Below, piece after piece: positions 1 to 8,645 of a stretch of DNA of 54,753 nucleotides. Position numbers and translations under genes: made by a program. Every line of letters begins with the position of its first letter. Position 1 is the stretch's first letter. The notes below the pieces were generated by a model. That model saw only the letters and a program-made list of their open reading frames with translations, made no database searches and was not told the origin of the DNA. This DNA comes from Oscillospiraceae bacterium (GTDB lineage: Bacteria > Bacillota > Clostridia > Oscillospirales > Oscillospiraceae): assembly GCA_009779845.1 (NCBI GenBank), contig WRBE01000012.1:1-54753 (forward strand), read 5' to 3'.

Positions 1-784
1 GGCGGTTGTTCCCGCAGTTCTTGATGGCGGTGCAGTTGCGGTAGACGCAGATGATGCAGGCAACGTCACCCAACCGGAAGCCGATGAGGACGAAGAGATT
101 GCAGATTCAGCTCGTGAGTTCCATCTTGCGTACATGCTCGGCAACACTGCCGGTGAGTTCGAGCCATCAGCGAACATCACCCGTGCGCAGGTAGCTGCGA
201 TTCTGGCCCGTACGATGCTAGAAGACTTCACGGCAGATGCGTTGCCGGAAGACATGGACAGCTTTGATGCCTTCAGCGATGTGGCTTCTAGCAACTGGTT
301 CTACTACTACGTAGCATGGGCGTACAACGCAGGCTTGGTAGAAGGAGACGGCCGCGGGAACTTCCTGCCCAATGACCCGATCACTCGCGAGCAATTGGCA
401 GCGATGCTGGCCCGTACGGGCGCATACGCAGCAGAAGCCGGAGAGATGCCGTTCTTGGATGTAGACGCCATCAGCGGCTGGGCTGCGCACTTGGTGTACA
501 CGACCTTCACCGAAGGCTGGATGGTCGGTGACACCCAAGGCGACTTCCGCCCCCGCGCCAACATTTCTCGTGCGGAGGTAGCGACAGCAGTGAACCGTAT
601 CCTAGGCCGCATCGACAGCCGCGCCGCACTGGAGGCGTTGGAAGAGTTAGACATAGCCGACGCGCGGAACTTCCCGGATGTGACAGACGATGCATGGTAC
701 TTTGCGTCCGTGCTAGGTGCTACCAATGACCACTATTTGACTAGGGGTGGTGAGAGCGTTAGTGGGAAGGCGATTGTGGGGTAG
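1..784 (+). CDS. SLH-domain surface protein, C-terminal part (5' end outside window)
   Basis: The frame is open from base 2 to the stop at 782-784, so the gene enters from the left and only about 260 C-terminal residues are visible. An acidic linker (about residues 10-35 of the visible part) leads into three SLH repeats carrying the usual ITRAQ/ITREQ/ISRAE motifs and FPDV/FSDV-type starts; a fourth half repeat follows. SLH domains hold exported proteins non-covalently on pyruvylated secondary wall polymers. The module closely matches the C-terminus of the GH84 protein at 16.3-17.0 kb, including the shared NDHYL stretch near the end. The catalytic or binding part lies outside the window, so the function is unknown. 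The next gene starts 46 bases later on the same strand. Confidence 0.9.
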   Translation, partial: AVVPAVLDGGAVAVDADDAGNVTQPEADEDEEIADSAREFHLAYMLGNTAGEFEPSANITRAQVAAILARTMLEDFTADALPEDMDSFDAFSDVASSNWFYYYVAWAYNAGLVEGDGRGNFLPNDPITREQLAAMLARTGAYAAEAGEMPFLDVDAISGWAAHLVYTTFTEGWMVGDTQGDFRPRANISRAEVATAVNRILGRIDSRAALEALEELDIADARNFPDVTDDAWYFASVLGATNDHYLTRGGESVSGKAIVG

Positions 785-830
785 TAGGCTCGCCGACACC
801 TGTTATAGACTACAAAAAGGAGCAGGGTTC

Positions 831-1943
831 ATGGCAAGCATTGCATTAAAGAATATCTACAAGGTATACCCTGGCGATGTTACGGCAGTTCACGATTTTA
901 ACCTTGAAATAGAGGATAAGGAGTTCGTTATCCTAGTCGGGCCGTCCGGTTGCGGGAAATCCACCACACTGCGTATGATTGCGGGCTTGGAGGAGATTAC
1001 AAAGGGCGAACTCTACATCGGAGACCGACTGGTCAATGATGTAGAGCCGAAAAACCGGGACATCGCCATGGTATTCCAGAACTACGCCCTGTACCCGCAT
1101 ATGAGCGTGTATAAAAATATGGCCTTCGGTCTCAAATTGCGAAAAATGCCGAAAGAACAGATTGACCAGAAGGTCAAAGAGGCGGCGAAGATTCTGGATA
1201 TTGAGCACCTATTGCAACGGAAGCCGAAAGCACTCTCTGGTGGTCAGCGGCAACGTGTGGCACTTGGGCGTGCCATGGTGCGCAACCCTGCGGTATTTCT
1301 CTTGGACGAGCCGCTGTCGAACTTAGATGCGAAGCTCCGCACCTCAATGCGGACAGAGTTGGCAAAGCTCCATAAGCGGCTTCAGACAACCTTTGTCTAT
1401 GTGACCCACGATCAGGTGGAGGCCATGACAATGGGGGACAGGATCGTTGTTATGCATGACGGGTTCATCCAGCAGGCGGACACACCGCAGAATCTCTATG
1501 ACAGTCCTTGTAACTTGTTCGTGGCGGGCTTCATCGGCACACCGCCGATGAACTTCATGGATGGCGAAGTGGTCAAGGTAGACGATAAATATGTTGTACG
1601 GGTGGGTGATTCAGATTTGCCGCTGTTACCCAGTCGGTTTGCGCCTGAGAAACTCACCGCATATGAGGGCAAGCCTGTGGTTGTCGGGGTTAGGCCGGAG
1701 AACTTACACCTTGAGCCTGTGTACATGAACCAGCCGACCACGGGTGTGATTACTGTCAGCGTAGACCTTGCTGAGTTGATGGGCTCTGAGATTTACGTCT
1801 ACGCCACATATGGCGCACGTAATATCATCGCAAAAGTGCCGCCGCACACAAAGATTGAGACCGGTGAGCAGATGCAAATTGCGGTGGATTGCAATAAGCT
1901 ACACTTGTTTGATAAAGAGACAGAAAGAACAATTGCAAATTAA
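831..1943 (+). CDS. ugpC: Sugar ABC transporter ATPase, UgpC/MsmK type
   Basis: A 370-residue cytoplasmic ATPase for CUT1-type carbohydrate importers. The Walker A motif GPSGCGKS is at residues 37-44, the LSGGQ signature near 135-139, Walker B (FLLDEP) near 157-162, followed by the H-loop (VTHDQVEAM) and a C-terminal TOBE/regulatory domain with the typical GVRPE element. The ATG at 831 is chosen because it begins the conserved N-terminus and has an AAAAGGAGCAG ribosome site at about 815-825; an upstream in-frame start at 747 would overlap the SLH gene. It is followed 30 bases later by galK, so it may energise galactoside uptake, but no permeases are adjacent. It is a close paralogue of the ATPase at 45968-47074, and such ATPases often serve several importers. 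Confidence 0.93.
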   Translation: MASIALKNIYKVYPGDVTAVHDFNLEIEDKEFVILVGPSGCGKSTTLRMIAGLEEITKGELYIGDRLVNDVEPKNRDIAMVFQNYALYPHMSVYKNMAFGLKLRKMPKEQIDQKVKEAAKILDIEHLLQRKPKALSGGQRQRVALGRAMVRNPAVFLLDEPLSNLDAKLRTSMRTELAKLHKRLQTTFVYVTHDQVEAMTMGDRIVVMHDGFIQQADTPQNLYDSPCNLFVAGFIGTPPMNFMDGEVVKVDDKYVVRVGDSDLPLLPSRFAPEKLTAYEGKPVVVGVRPENLHLEPVYMNQPTTGVITVSVDLAELMGSEIYVYATYGARNIIAKVPPHTKIETGEQMQIAVDCNKLHLFDKETERTIAN

Positions 1944-1973
1944 AAGGGAATCTATTAAAAAGGGGAGATTTTT

Positions 1974-3122
1974 ATGAACTTAGACGTGCTGAAAGCTCAA
2001 TTCATTGCACAGTACGGACCGGGTGAGTGTGAACTTTTTCATGCGCCGGGCCGGGTGAATTTAATTGGGGAACATACAGATTATAACGGAGGCTATGTGT
2101 TGCCTGCGGCTCTGAGCCTTGGTACATATGGTGCGGTACGTAAACGGCAGGACAGGCAGCTTCGTTTTGCGTCTACGAAATTTGGCAGTGTGCCTGTGGA
2201 ACTCAGTTTAGACGCTGTTATCTATAACCGCGAACATGAGTGGGTGAACAGTCTGCTGGGTATTGTGGACGAGTTTTTAAAGCTTGGGGCGGAACTTTCT
2301 GGCATAGATGTGCTGTTAGTCGGTGACCTACCCGCCAGTGCGGGGCTGTCCTCTTCTGCCAGCGTTTCGCTTTTGATGGGCGTGATGCTAAACGAGTTGT
2401 TTTCCTGTCAGCAACCCATGGTGGAACTGGTGAAACTTGCTCAACGGGCAGAAAACCAATTTGTTGGTGTAAACTGCGGGATTATGGATCAATTTTCCAT
2501 CGGTATGGGTAAAAAGGACAAGGCAATGCTTTTAGATTGCAGAACACTAGACTACCGCTACATCCCCATTGTGCTACAGACGCACAGCTTGGTCATCAGC
2601 AACACAAACAGCTCCCGCAGACTAGCAGACTCTGAGTACAACGAGCGACGTGCAAAGTGTGAAGCCGTTGCGCACCTGTTAGGCGTAGAGTTTCTCTGCG
2701 ACCTCACAGTAGAAAAGTTCGAGGCAGAGGCGCATCGCATTACCGATCCAACGACCCTAAAACGCGTCCAGCATGTAATTTATGAAAACCAAAGGACGAT
2801 TGAGGCGGCCCAATACCTCGAGCAAGGGGAGTTGATCGCCTTTGGACGGCTGATGAATGACTCACACATATCCCTGCGGGATCTGTATGAAGTGACAGGC
2901 CCTGCTTTGGATGCGCTTGTGGAGGCGGCTTGGGCGCAAGAGGGTGTCTTGGGCTCACGTATGACGGGTGCGGGCTTTGGCGGTTGTACGGTGAGTTTGG
3001 TGGAAAATGCGCATATTGAGACGTTTATTGAGCGAGTTGGACAGCAATATCAAGAGAAAACGGGCTTGGAAGCGTCGTTTTACATTGCAAACATCGGCGA
3101 TGGTGCCAGAAGGGTAGAGTGA
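1974..3122 (+). CDS. galK: Galactokinase
   Basis: Phosphorylates alpha-D-galactose at O1 with ATP, the first committed Leloir step. The 382-residue length is normal for the GHMP kinase family. The galactokinase signature GRVNLIGEHTDYNGG is near residue 27-41, the ATP-binding glycine/serine motif (LPASAGLSSSASV) near 120, and the third GHMP motif (TGAGFGGCTV) near 330. A GGGGAG ribosome site lies just upstream of the ATG. It sits between the sugar ABC ATPase and galT, and the three probably form one transcript. galE and galM are not in the window. Confidence 0.96.
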   Translation: MNLDVLKAQFIAQYGPGECELFHAPGRVNLIGEHTDYNGGYVLPAALSLGTYGAVRKRQDRQLRFASTKFGSVPVELSLDAVIYNREHEWVNSLLGIVDEFLKLGAELSGIDVLLVGDLPASAGLSSSASVSLLMGVMLNELFSCQQPMVELVKLAQRAENQFVGVNCGIMDQFSIGMGKKDKAMLLDCRTLDYRYIPIVLQTHSLVISNTNSSRRLADSEYNERRAKCEAVAHLLGVEFLCDLTVEKFEAEAHRITDPTTLKRVQHVIYENQRTIEAAQYLEQGELIAFGRLMNDSHISLRDLYEVTGPALDALVEAAWAQEGVLGSRMTGAGFGGCTVSLVENAHIETFIERVGQQYQEKTGLEASFYIANIGDGARRVE

Positions 3123-3162
3123 TTATGAGGATATTAGCCTGTGACGGGGGCGGGTATGCGAC

Positions 3163-4572
3163 ATGATAGCCTATGAAATTGAACGGTTGCTCACCTTTGG
3201 GTGCAGAACCGGGCTCATGGAGGAAGAAGACGTAATTCCTGTCCGCAACGCACTGTTGGACTTGTTCGGCGTAGTAGAACCTTGCCCGGATGAGGTCGCG
3301 TACGAAGCGGAAACGGCTACGGAAGTGTTAGAGCAGATGCTCGACTACGCAGTTGAAAATGGCCTCATCAAAGCAGATACGCTTACGCAGCGTGACCTGT
3401 TTGCGGCTAGGATTATGGGACTGCTCATGCCGAGGCAGTCTGAGATCGTGCGCTCATTTTGGGCAAAGCATCACAAATCACCGGAAGTAGCCACAGATGC
3501 ATTTTACGCGCTTTCCCGTGCATCGAACTATATTCAAGTAGACCGAGTGAAAAAGAATGCCCATTGGATAGGTGAGACGGCGTTTGGAGCCTTGGAGATT
3601 ACCATCAATCTCTCCAAACCGGAAAAAGATCCGCAGGACATCGCAGCGGCAAAACACGCACCGACAACGACATATCCCAAATGCCTGCTCTGCAAGGAAA
3701 ACGTTGGCTTTGCGGGGACATACACGCATCCCGCGCGGCAAAATCACAGGATTATACCGCTCACACTAAATGAAGAGCCGTGGTATTTTCAATACTCGCC
3801 CTATGTCTATTATAACGAGCACTGCATTGTGCTAGATGCCGTACACAGACCCATGCAGATTGGTGCGGCGACGTTTCGGCGGTTGTTTGATTTTGTCAGC
3901 CAGTTTCCGCATTATTTCATCGGCTCAAACGCAGATTTGCCCATTGTGGGCGGGTCGATTTTAAACCACGACCACTTCCAAGGCGGGCGGCATGTATTCC
4001 CTATGGAACGCGCCGCAGCCGATCAAGACTATGCGCATCCCATGTTTGCAGATATCCAAGTTGCCGTGCTGAAGTGGCCCATGTCTGTGATTCGCATTGC
4101 TGGCACAGAGTCAGAGGAACTGGTTCGCTTGGCGACCTTCATTTTTGACGGCTGGAAAGCGTATTCAGCCCCAGAGGTGGAGATTCTTTCCCACACGGAA
4201 GACACGCCCCACAACACAGTGACCCCGATTGTGCGCGTCAATCAAGACGGGCTGTTTGAGATGGACATTGTGTTGCGCAACAATCGGACATCAGAGGCGC
4301 ATCCGCACGGGATTTTCCATCCCCATGCGCATTTGCATCATATCAAAAAGGAAAATATCGGCCTCATTGAAGTGATGGGGCTTGCAGTTTTGCCGCCACG
4401 GTTACAGACAGAACTTGACGGACTTCAAGGTGAGGAAAAGCAGCGCTTTAAACAAGAGATAACGGATGTTTTTGCCGAAGTTTTAGAAAATGCTGGCGTA
4501 TTCAAGTGGGACTTGTGCGGGCGCACACACTTCAATGCGTTCATGCAGACACTTGGGTTTGAGCGGCTTTAA
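3163..4572 (+). CDS. galT: UDP-glucose-hexose-1-phosphate uridylyltransferase, class II
   Basis: Transfers UMP from UDP-glucose to galactose-1-phosphate. At 469 residues it is the longer Gram-positive class II GalT rather than the roughly 350-residue HIT-type E. coli enzyme. Diagnostic elements are the Cys-containing CLLCKENVGF region (about 175), the DLPIVGGSILNHDHFQGG motif (about 258-275) and a His-rich stretch FHPHAHLHHI near residue 385-394. The start is 40 bases after galK, with a G-rich but imperfect ribosome site. Together with GalK it converts galactose to glucose-1-phosphate through UDP-sugar exchange. A long hairpin follows the stop. Confidence 0.95.
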   Translation: MIAYEIERLLTFGCRTGLMEEEDVIPVRNALLDLFGVVEPCPDEVAYEAETATEVLEQMLDYAVENGLIKADTLTQRDLFAARIMGLLMPRQSEIVRSFWAKHHKSPEVATDAFYALSRASNYIQVDRVKKNAHWIGETAFGALEITINLSKPEKDPQDIAAAKHAPTTTYPKCLLCKENVGFAGTYTHPARQNHRIIPLTLNEEPWYFQYSPYVYYNEHCIVLDAVHRPMQIGAATFRRLFDFVSQFPHYFIGSNADLPIVGGSILNHDHFQGGRHVFPMERAAADQDYAHPMFADIQVAVLKWPMSVIRIAGTESEELVRLATFIFDGWKAYSAPEVEILSHTEDTPHNTVTPIVRVNQDGLFEMDIVLRNNRTSEAHPHGIFHPHAHLHHIKKENIGLIEVMGLAVLPPRLQTELDGLQGEEKQRFKQEITDVFAEVLENAGVFKWDLCGRTHFNAFMQTLGFERL

Positions 4573-4614
4573 GGGAGTTTTGCAATAAACGTCACGCCTT
4601 AAATCGAATACGTT

Positions 4615-4692
4615 GAAAACAGATGGGGGGACTACAGCCCAGCACCGAAAAGTTGGTTGTGCTGGGTTTGAAGGCACCCCCCATCTGTTTTC
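4615..4692 (+). terminator. Composite long hairpin after galT
   Basis: A perfect 16-base inverted repeat (GAAAACAGATGGGGGG at 4615-4630 and its complement at 4677-4692) encloses a second stem (CCCAGCAC, 4638-4645, with GTGCTGGG, 4659-4666). The right arm ends in CTGTTTTC, a short T run. It lies between galT and the pur promoter, so it most likely ends gal transcription; the two-tier structure is more elaborate than a usual intrinsic terminator. Confidence 0.7.
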
Positions 4693-4702
4693 CCGTTTGT
4701 CT

Positions 4703-4731
4703 TTGCATTGCAACGGGAATCATGGTATAAT
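4703..4731 (+). promoter_or_regulatory. Sigma-A promoter of the purF-purD operon
   Basis: TTGCAT (4703-4708) and TATAAT (4726-4731) are separated by exactly 17 bases. Predicted transcription starts near 4738, giving a leader of about 87 bases before purF. No PurBox-like sequence was recognised around it. Confidence 0.85.
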
Positions 4732-4749
4732 AAACCTCAAGATAAAATT

Positions 4750-4817
4750 TCGACAAAGCGTTGCTTTGCCGTGTAGAAGAAAGGGCAGGGGCAAGGCAAT
4801 ATTTGCCCTCGGAGGAG
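4750..4817 (+). promoter_or_regulatory. Leader hairpins of the pur operon, second one abutting the ribosome site
   Basis: Two short hairpins are visible: CAAAGC-GTT-GCTTTG around 4753-4767, and AGGGCA (4782-4787) with TGCCCT (4804-4809). The second ends right at the CGGAGGAG Shine-Dalgarno (4810-4817), so it could influence translation. The leader does not show the conserved core of a purine riboswitch. Confidence 0.45.
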
Positions 4818-4824
4818 TAGTTAC

Positions 4825-6252
4825 ATGGGTGGATTTTTTGGTGTGACCGCCAAGCGGGATGCGGTCATGGATATTTTTTTCGGGACAGACTATCACTCAC
4901 ACTTGGGTACTCGCCGGGGTGGGATGGCGGTCTATTCGCAGTCGCAGGGGTTTCAGCGGGCCATCCATAACATTGAGAACACCCCCTTCCGTACCCGGTT
5001 TGAGGCAGATGTGGTGGAGATGGAGGGGAATGCGGGTATCGGATGCATCTCTGACCTAGAACCCCAGCCCCTCACCGTGCGGAGCCATTTGGGAGCCTAC
5101 GTCATCACCACCGTGGGGCGGATCAATAATGAACAAGCCTTGGTGGATAAGTTTCTTTCCAATGGCCGGGGCCGGGGACATTTCTTGGAAATGAGCGGTG
5201 GACGGATTAATCCCACAGAGCTTGTAGCCGCCCTCATCAATGAGATGGAGTCCATCCCTGCCGGGATTCGTCATGCGCAGGAAGCCATTGACGGGTCTAT
5301 GAGTGTGCTGATTCTCACAGAGGGCGAACTCTACGCCGCGAGAGACTTAGCGGGGCGGATTCCCGTGCTGATTGGGAAAAGTGAGGACGGGTTTGCCGTC
5401 AGTTTTGAGAGCTTCGCCTACCAAAAACTGGGCTATGACGACCACTGCGACCTAGGCCCCGGCGAGGTGGTACGGTTGACGCCGGACGGGTTAGAAGTGT
5501 TGTTCCCTGCAAAAGATAAGATGAAAATTTGCGCATTTCTCTGGACCTATTACGGGTACCCCAACAGCCATTATGAAGGGGTTACGGTTGAGAGTATGCG
5601 CTATGCTTGCGGCAAAATTTTAGCGGAAAACGATGCCAAAAAGGGGTTTAGCCACGACATTGACTATGTAGCCGGGGTGCCGGATTCCGGGACACCCCAC
5701 GCCATCGGGTACGCCAACCAAAGCGGAATCCAGTTTGCCCGCCCCTTTATCAAATACACCCCCACCTGGCCCAGAAGTTTTATGCCCGGCAGCCAGAAAA
5801 TCCGGAGCTTAGTGGCGAAAATGAAGCTGGTTCCTGTGGGCGAGCTCATTGAAAATAAACGGCTGCTATTCATTGACGATAGCATTGTGCGGGGCACCCA
5901 AATGCAAGGGACAGTGGATTTCCTGCGGGGCTATGGCGCAAAAGAGGTGCATATCCGCTCGGCCTGTCCGCCGATTATGTATGGCTGTAAATATCTCAAT
6001 TTTTCCCGTAGCACCAGCGAGCAAGAGCTCATCACCCGCCGCACCATCACCGAACTGGAAGGCAAGACCGGGGAAGCCCATTTAGAAGAATACGCCGACA
6101 GTACCTCTGATCGGGGTCAGGCAATGATGTCCGCCATCTGTGACAAGTTGCGGTTTAGTTCCCTTGATTATCAAACCTTAGACGGGCTGATTGACTCCAT
6201 TGGGGTGGATCCATCGAAATTGTGTACCTACTGCTGGACGGGGAAGGAGTAA
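4825..6252 (+). CDS. purF: Amidophosphoribosyltransferase-like protein lacking the N-terminal cysteine
   Basis: PurF makes 5-phosphoribosylamine from PRPP, normally with ammonia released from glutamine by an N-terminal Cys nucleophile. This 475-residue protein has the family length and the PRPP-site motif LLFIDDSIVRGT (D351-D352-S353). Cysteines at 236, 381/388, 467 and 470 match the pattern of the Fe-S ligands of the Bacillus-type enzyme. However, it begins MGGFFGV rather than MCGI, so the glutaminase nucleophile is missing, although the Ntn-hydrolase fold region (LGTRRGG, SHLGAY) is recognisable. The ATG is supported by GGAGGAG eight bases upstream. First gene of the operon. It could use free ammonia, take ammonia from a partner, or be a paralogue of a canonical PurF elsewhere. 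Confidence 0.85.
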   Translation: MGGFFGVTAKRDAVMDIFFGTDYHSHLGTRRGGMAVYSQSQGFQRAIHNIENTPFRTRFEADVVEMEGNAGIGCISDLEPQPLTVRSHLGAYVITTVGRINNEQALVDKFLSNGRGRGHFLEMSGGRINPTELVAALINEMESIPAGIRHAQEAIDGSMSVLILTEGELYAARDLAGRIPVLIGKSEDGFAVSFESFAYQKLGYDDHCDLGPGEVVRLTPDGLEVLFPAKDKMKICAFLWTYYGYPNSHYEGVTVESMRYACGKILAENDAKKGFSHDIDYVAGVPDSGTPHAIGYANQSGIQFARPFIKYTPTWPRSFMPGSQKIRSLVAKMKLVPVGELIENKRLLFIDDSIVRGTQMQGTVDFLRGYGAKEVHIRSACPPIMYGCKYLNFSRSTSEQELITRRTITELEGKTGEAHLEEYADSTSDRGQAMMSAICDKLRFSSLDYQTLDGLIDSIGVDPSKLCTYCWTGKE

Positions 6253-6256
6253 GAAT

Positions 6257-7303
6257 ATGCTAGATTCTAAAAGTGAGAGCTACAAAGCCGCAGGCGTAGA
6301 CGTGACTGCCGGATATGAGTCGGTAAATCGCATCCGGCCTTTGGTAGAGAGTACGTATACCAAAGGTGTGCTGGGCAGCATCGGCGGGTTTGGCGGACTG
6401 TTTGCGCCGGACTTTAGCGGTATGGAGCGGCCGGTGCTCATCTCTGGTGCTGACGGGGTGGGAACAAAGCTTCGCATTGCCTCTGCCATGGAGCGTCACG
6501 ATACTGTGGGGATTGACTGTGTGGCTATGTGCGTCAATGATATCATCTGCGCCGGAGCTAGGCCGCTATTCTTCTTGGATTATCTGGCTATGGGCAAAAA
6601 TATCCCGGCCCGAACAGAACAAATTGTAGCGGGGTTTGCAGAGGGTTGCCGCCAAGCACAAACGGCCTTAATCGGCGGCGAGACGGCGGAGATGCCCGGC
6701 TCATACCCGGAAGGGGAGTATGATCTCGCCGGATTTGCGGTGGGGCTGGTGGATGAGAAGAAAATCATTGACGGCAGCACACTCCGAGCGGGAGACGTGC
6801 TGATTGCCTTACCTGCCAGTGGGTTGCACTCCAATGGGTACTCACTGGTGCGGAAAGTATTAGGCGAAACACAAGAAGTATTAGAGGCCCATGTGCCAGA
6901 GTTGGGCTGTACTTTGGGCGAAGAACTGCTCCGACCCACAAAGCTATATGTCAAGCCGATTCTAGGCTTGTTAGATGCCCTTGGCTCCGCCGTCCGGGGC
7001 TTGTCGAATATTACCGGCGGCGGCATCTATGAAAACGTACCCCGGATGGTACCGGACGGTCTGCAAGCCAAGATTTGGCCAGAGCGCATTCCGTTGCCCC
7101 CCATTTTCACGCTGATACAAGAGCAGGGCAACATTCCGGTGCGGGACATGTATAACACGTTTAATATGGGGATCGGTATGGTCATCGCAGTAGAGGAGAA
7201 GCAAGCCGACAGGGCCATGCAAGTACTGACAGACTTAGGCGAGACACCAACGATCATCGGCCACATGGAGCAAGGCAAACGGGGGGTAGAGCTGTTATGG
7301 TAA
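6257..7303 (+). CDS. purM: Phosphoribosylformylglycinamidine cyclo-ligase (AIR synthetase)
   Basis: ATP-dependent ring closure of FGAM to AIR, step 5 of purine synthesis. The 348-residue length is normal for PurM. Visible family motifs are ISGADGVGTKL (substrate/ATP region), VNDIICAGARPLFFLDYLA and GGETAEMPGSY. The ATG at 6257 has GGAAGGAG at its front and lies four bases after the purF stop; longer in-frame readings would run back into purF. It overlaps purN by seven bases, indicating tight translational coupling. Confidence 0.96.
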   Translation: MLDSKSESYKAAGVDVTAGYESVNRIRPLVESTYTKGVLGSIGGFGGLFAPDFSGMERPVLISGADGVGTKLRIASAMERHDTVGIDCVAMCVNDIICAGARPLFFLDYLAMGKNIPARTEQIVAGFAEGCRQAQTALIGGETAEMPGSYPEGEYDLAGFAVGLVDEKKIIDGSTLRAGDVLIALPASGLHSNGYSLVRKVLGETQEVLEAHVPELGCTLGEELLRPTKLYVKPILGLLDALGSAVRGLSNITGGGIYENVPRMVPDGLQAKIWPERIPLPPIFTLIQEQGNIPVRDMYNTFNMGIGMVIAVEEKQADRAMQVLTDLGETPTIIGHMEQGKRGVELLW

Positions 7304-7929
7304 GAACGGCAGTCTTGGTTTCCGGCGGGGGGAGTAACCTGCAAGCCATTCTGGCAAGCCAGCTATTTGGCGAAATTCAAAACTGTAATCTCGTGTCCGT
7401 TATCTCGTCCAACCCCGGCGCATACGCGTTAGACCGGGCCAGAGCGGCGGGGATTGAGGTTTCGGTGGTGGACGTGTCCACCTTTCCCACCAAGCGGACA
7501 TTTAACACGGCCTTGATGCAAAAACTGGGGGATTTAGATATAGAGCTGGTGGTCTTAGCTGGCTTTATGCAAGTGCTCCAGCGGCCTATTTGCAAAGAGT
7601 ACGAGAATCGGATTATGAACGTACACCCATCCTTGATTCCCGCTTTTTGCGGGCCGGGGCAATACGGGTTGCATGTCCATCAACAGGTGTTAGACTACGG
7701 CGTGAAAGTGTCCGGTGCCACCGTCCATTTTGTGACGGAAGAGGTGGATGGGGGGCCGATTATTTTACAAAAAGCTGTTGATGTGCTTCCTGACGACACG
7801 GCAAAGACCCTGCAACGGCGCATCATGGAACAGGCCGAGTGGGAGATTTTACCAAAGGCCATCGACTTATTTTGTCGGGGTAAATTAACCGTAGAAGGCC
7901 GCCGTGTGCGGATTGATGAGGGTGCATAA
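7297..7929 (+). CDS. purN: Phosphoribosylglycinamide formyltransferase (folate-dependent)
   Basis: Transfers a formyl group from 10-formyl-tetrahydrofolate to GAR (step 3). The 210 residues contain the N-terminal LVSGGGSNLQAI phosphate-binding loop and the catalytic triad pattern: N108 and H110 in MNVHPSLIPAF, and D151 in EEVDGGPII. Length and motifs are those of the PurN family. It overlaps purM at its start and shares one base with the next gene at its stop. Confidence 0.95.
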   Translation: MVRTAVLVSGGGSNLQAILASQLFGEIQNCNLVSVISSNPGAYALDRARAAGIEVSVVDVSTFPTKRTFNTALMQKLGDLDIELVVLAGFMQVLQRPICKEYENRIMNVHPSLIPAFCGPGQYGLHVHQQVLDYGVKVSGATVHFVTEEVDGGPIILQKAVDVLPDDTAKTLQRRIMEQAEWEILPKAIDLFCRGKLTVEGRRVRIDEGA

Positions 7930-8645
7930 TGGAACAGATATTTGATATCTTGCAAAACAACGCCTATCCCGGTCGTGGGATTTTATTGGGCCAAACCCCA
8001 GACAGTACCCGGGCCATGATCGCCTATTTCATCATGGGCCGCAGTGAAAATAGCCGTAACCGGGTGTTTGTGCCGGATGGGGCAGGGCTTCGCACAGAGG
8101 CGTTTGACCCCGCCAAACTCACAGACCCCAGCCTGATTATCTACGCCCCGGTGCGGACGCTGGGCGGCCAGACCATTGTTACCAACGGCGACCAGACCGA
8201 CATGGTGCATGACGCACTGGCACGGAGAGAGAGCTTTCAAGCGGCCCTTCGTACCCGCACTTTTGAGCCGGACGGGCCAAATTACACGCCCCGTATTTCC
8301 GGGTTGTTAGAGGCGAACGGCGGCTATACCCTCAGCATTCTAAAATCCGCCGAGGGCGACCCCGCCGCTTGCCGCCGATTCTTTTATGAATACGACCGTC
8401 CCCTTCCCGGTCAGGGGCATTTTATCCATACTTATCAGCAAGACGGTGACCCGCTTCCTTCTTTCGTGGGAGAGCCCCGGCTGGTGGCGACCATGGACGA
8501 CATAGAGGGTTTTACCCAAGCCCTATGGACAAGCTTAAACCCTGACAACAAGGTGGCCCTGTTCGTGCGCTATGTGACCCTAGCCACAGGCGAGACCGAA
8601 ACCCGAATCCAAAATCGTCATGAGGTGACACAATGCGAGAGTTAA
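7929..8645 (+). CDS. purO: IMP cyclohydrolase, stand-alone PurO-like type
   Basis: Probably closes FAICAR to IMP, the last step of the pathway. The 238-residue protein does not resemble the MGS-fold cyclohydrolase half of bifunctional PurH. It resembles the archaeal-type IMP cyclohydrolase family, with an N-terminal YPGRGILLG segment (about 13-21) and a mid-protein GDQTD element. It starts at the last base of the purN stop (TAATG overlap) and overlaps the AICAR transformylase gene by 13 bases. The neighbour is a transformylase-only protein, so the pair would replace PurH. Assignment rests on family resemblance and context. Confidence 0.82.
   Translation: MEQIFDILQNNAYPGRGILLGQTPDSTRAMIAYFIMGRSENSRNRVFVPDGAGLRTEAFDPAKLTDPSLIIYAPVRTLGGQTIVTNGDQTDMVHDALARRESFQAALRTRTFEPDGPNYTPRISGLLEANGGYTLSILKSAEGDPAACRRFFYEYDRPLPGQGHFIHTYQQDGDPLPSFVGEPRLVATMDDIEGFTQALWTSLNPDNKVALFVRYVTLATGETETRIQNRHEVTQCES

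Noticed and set aside
747-830. Upstream start for the first ABC ATPase
   Set aside because: It would add 28 residues not present in the paralogue and overlap the SLH gene; the ATG at 831 has a good ribosome site.
4732-4824. Purine riboswitch before purF
   Set aside because: The leader is under 95 bases and I could not find the conserved three-way junction core; only small hairpins are visible.
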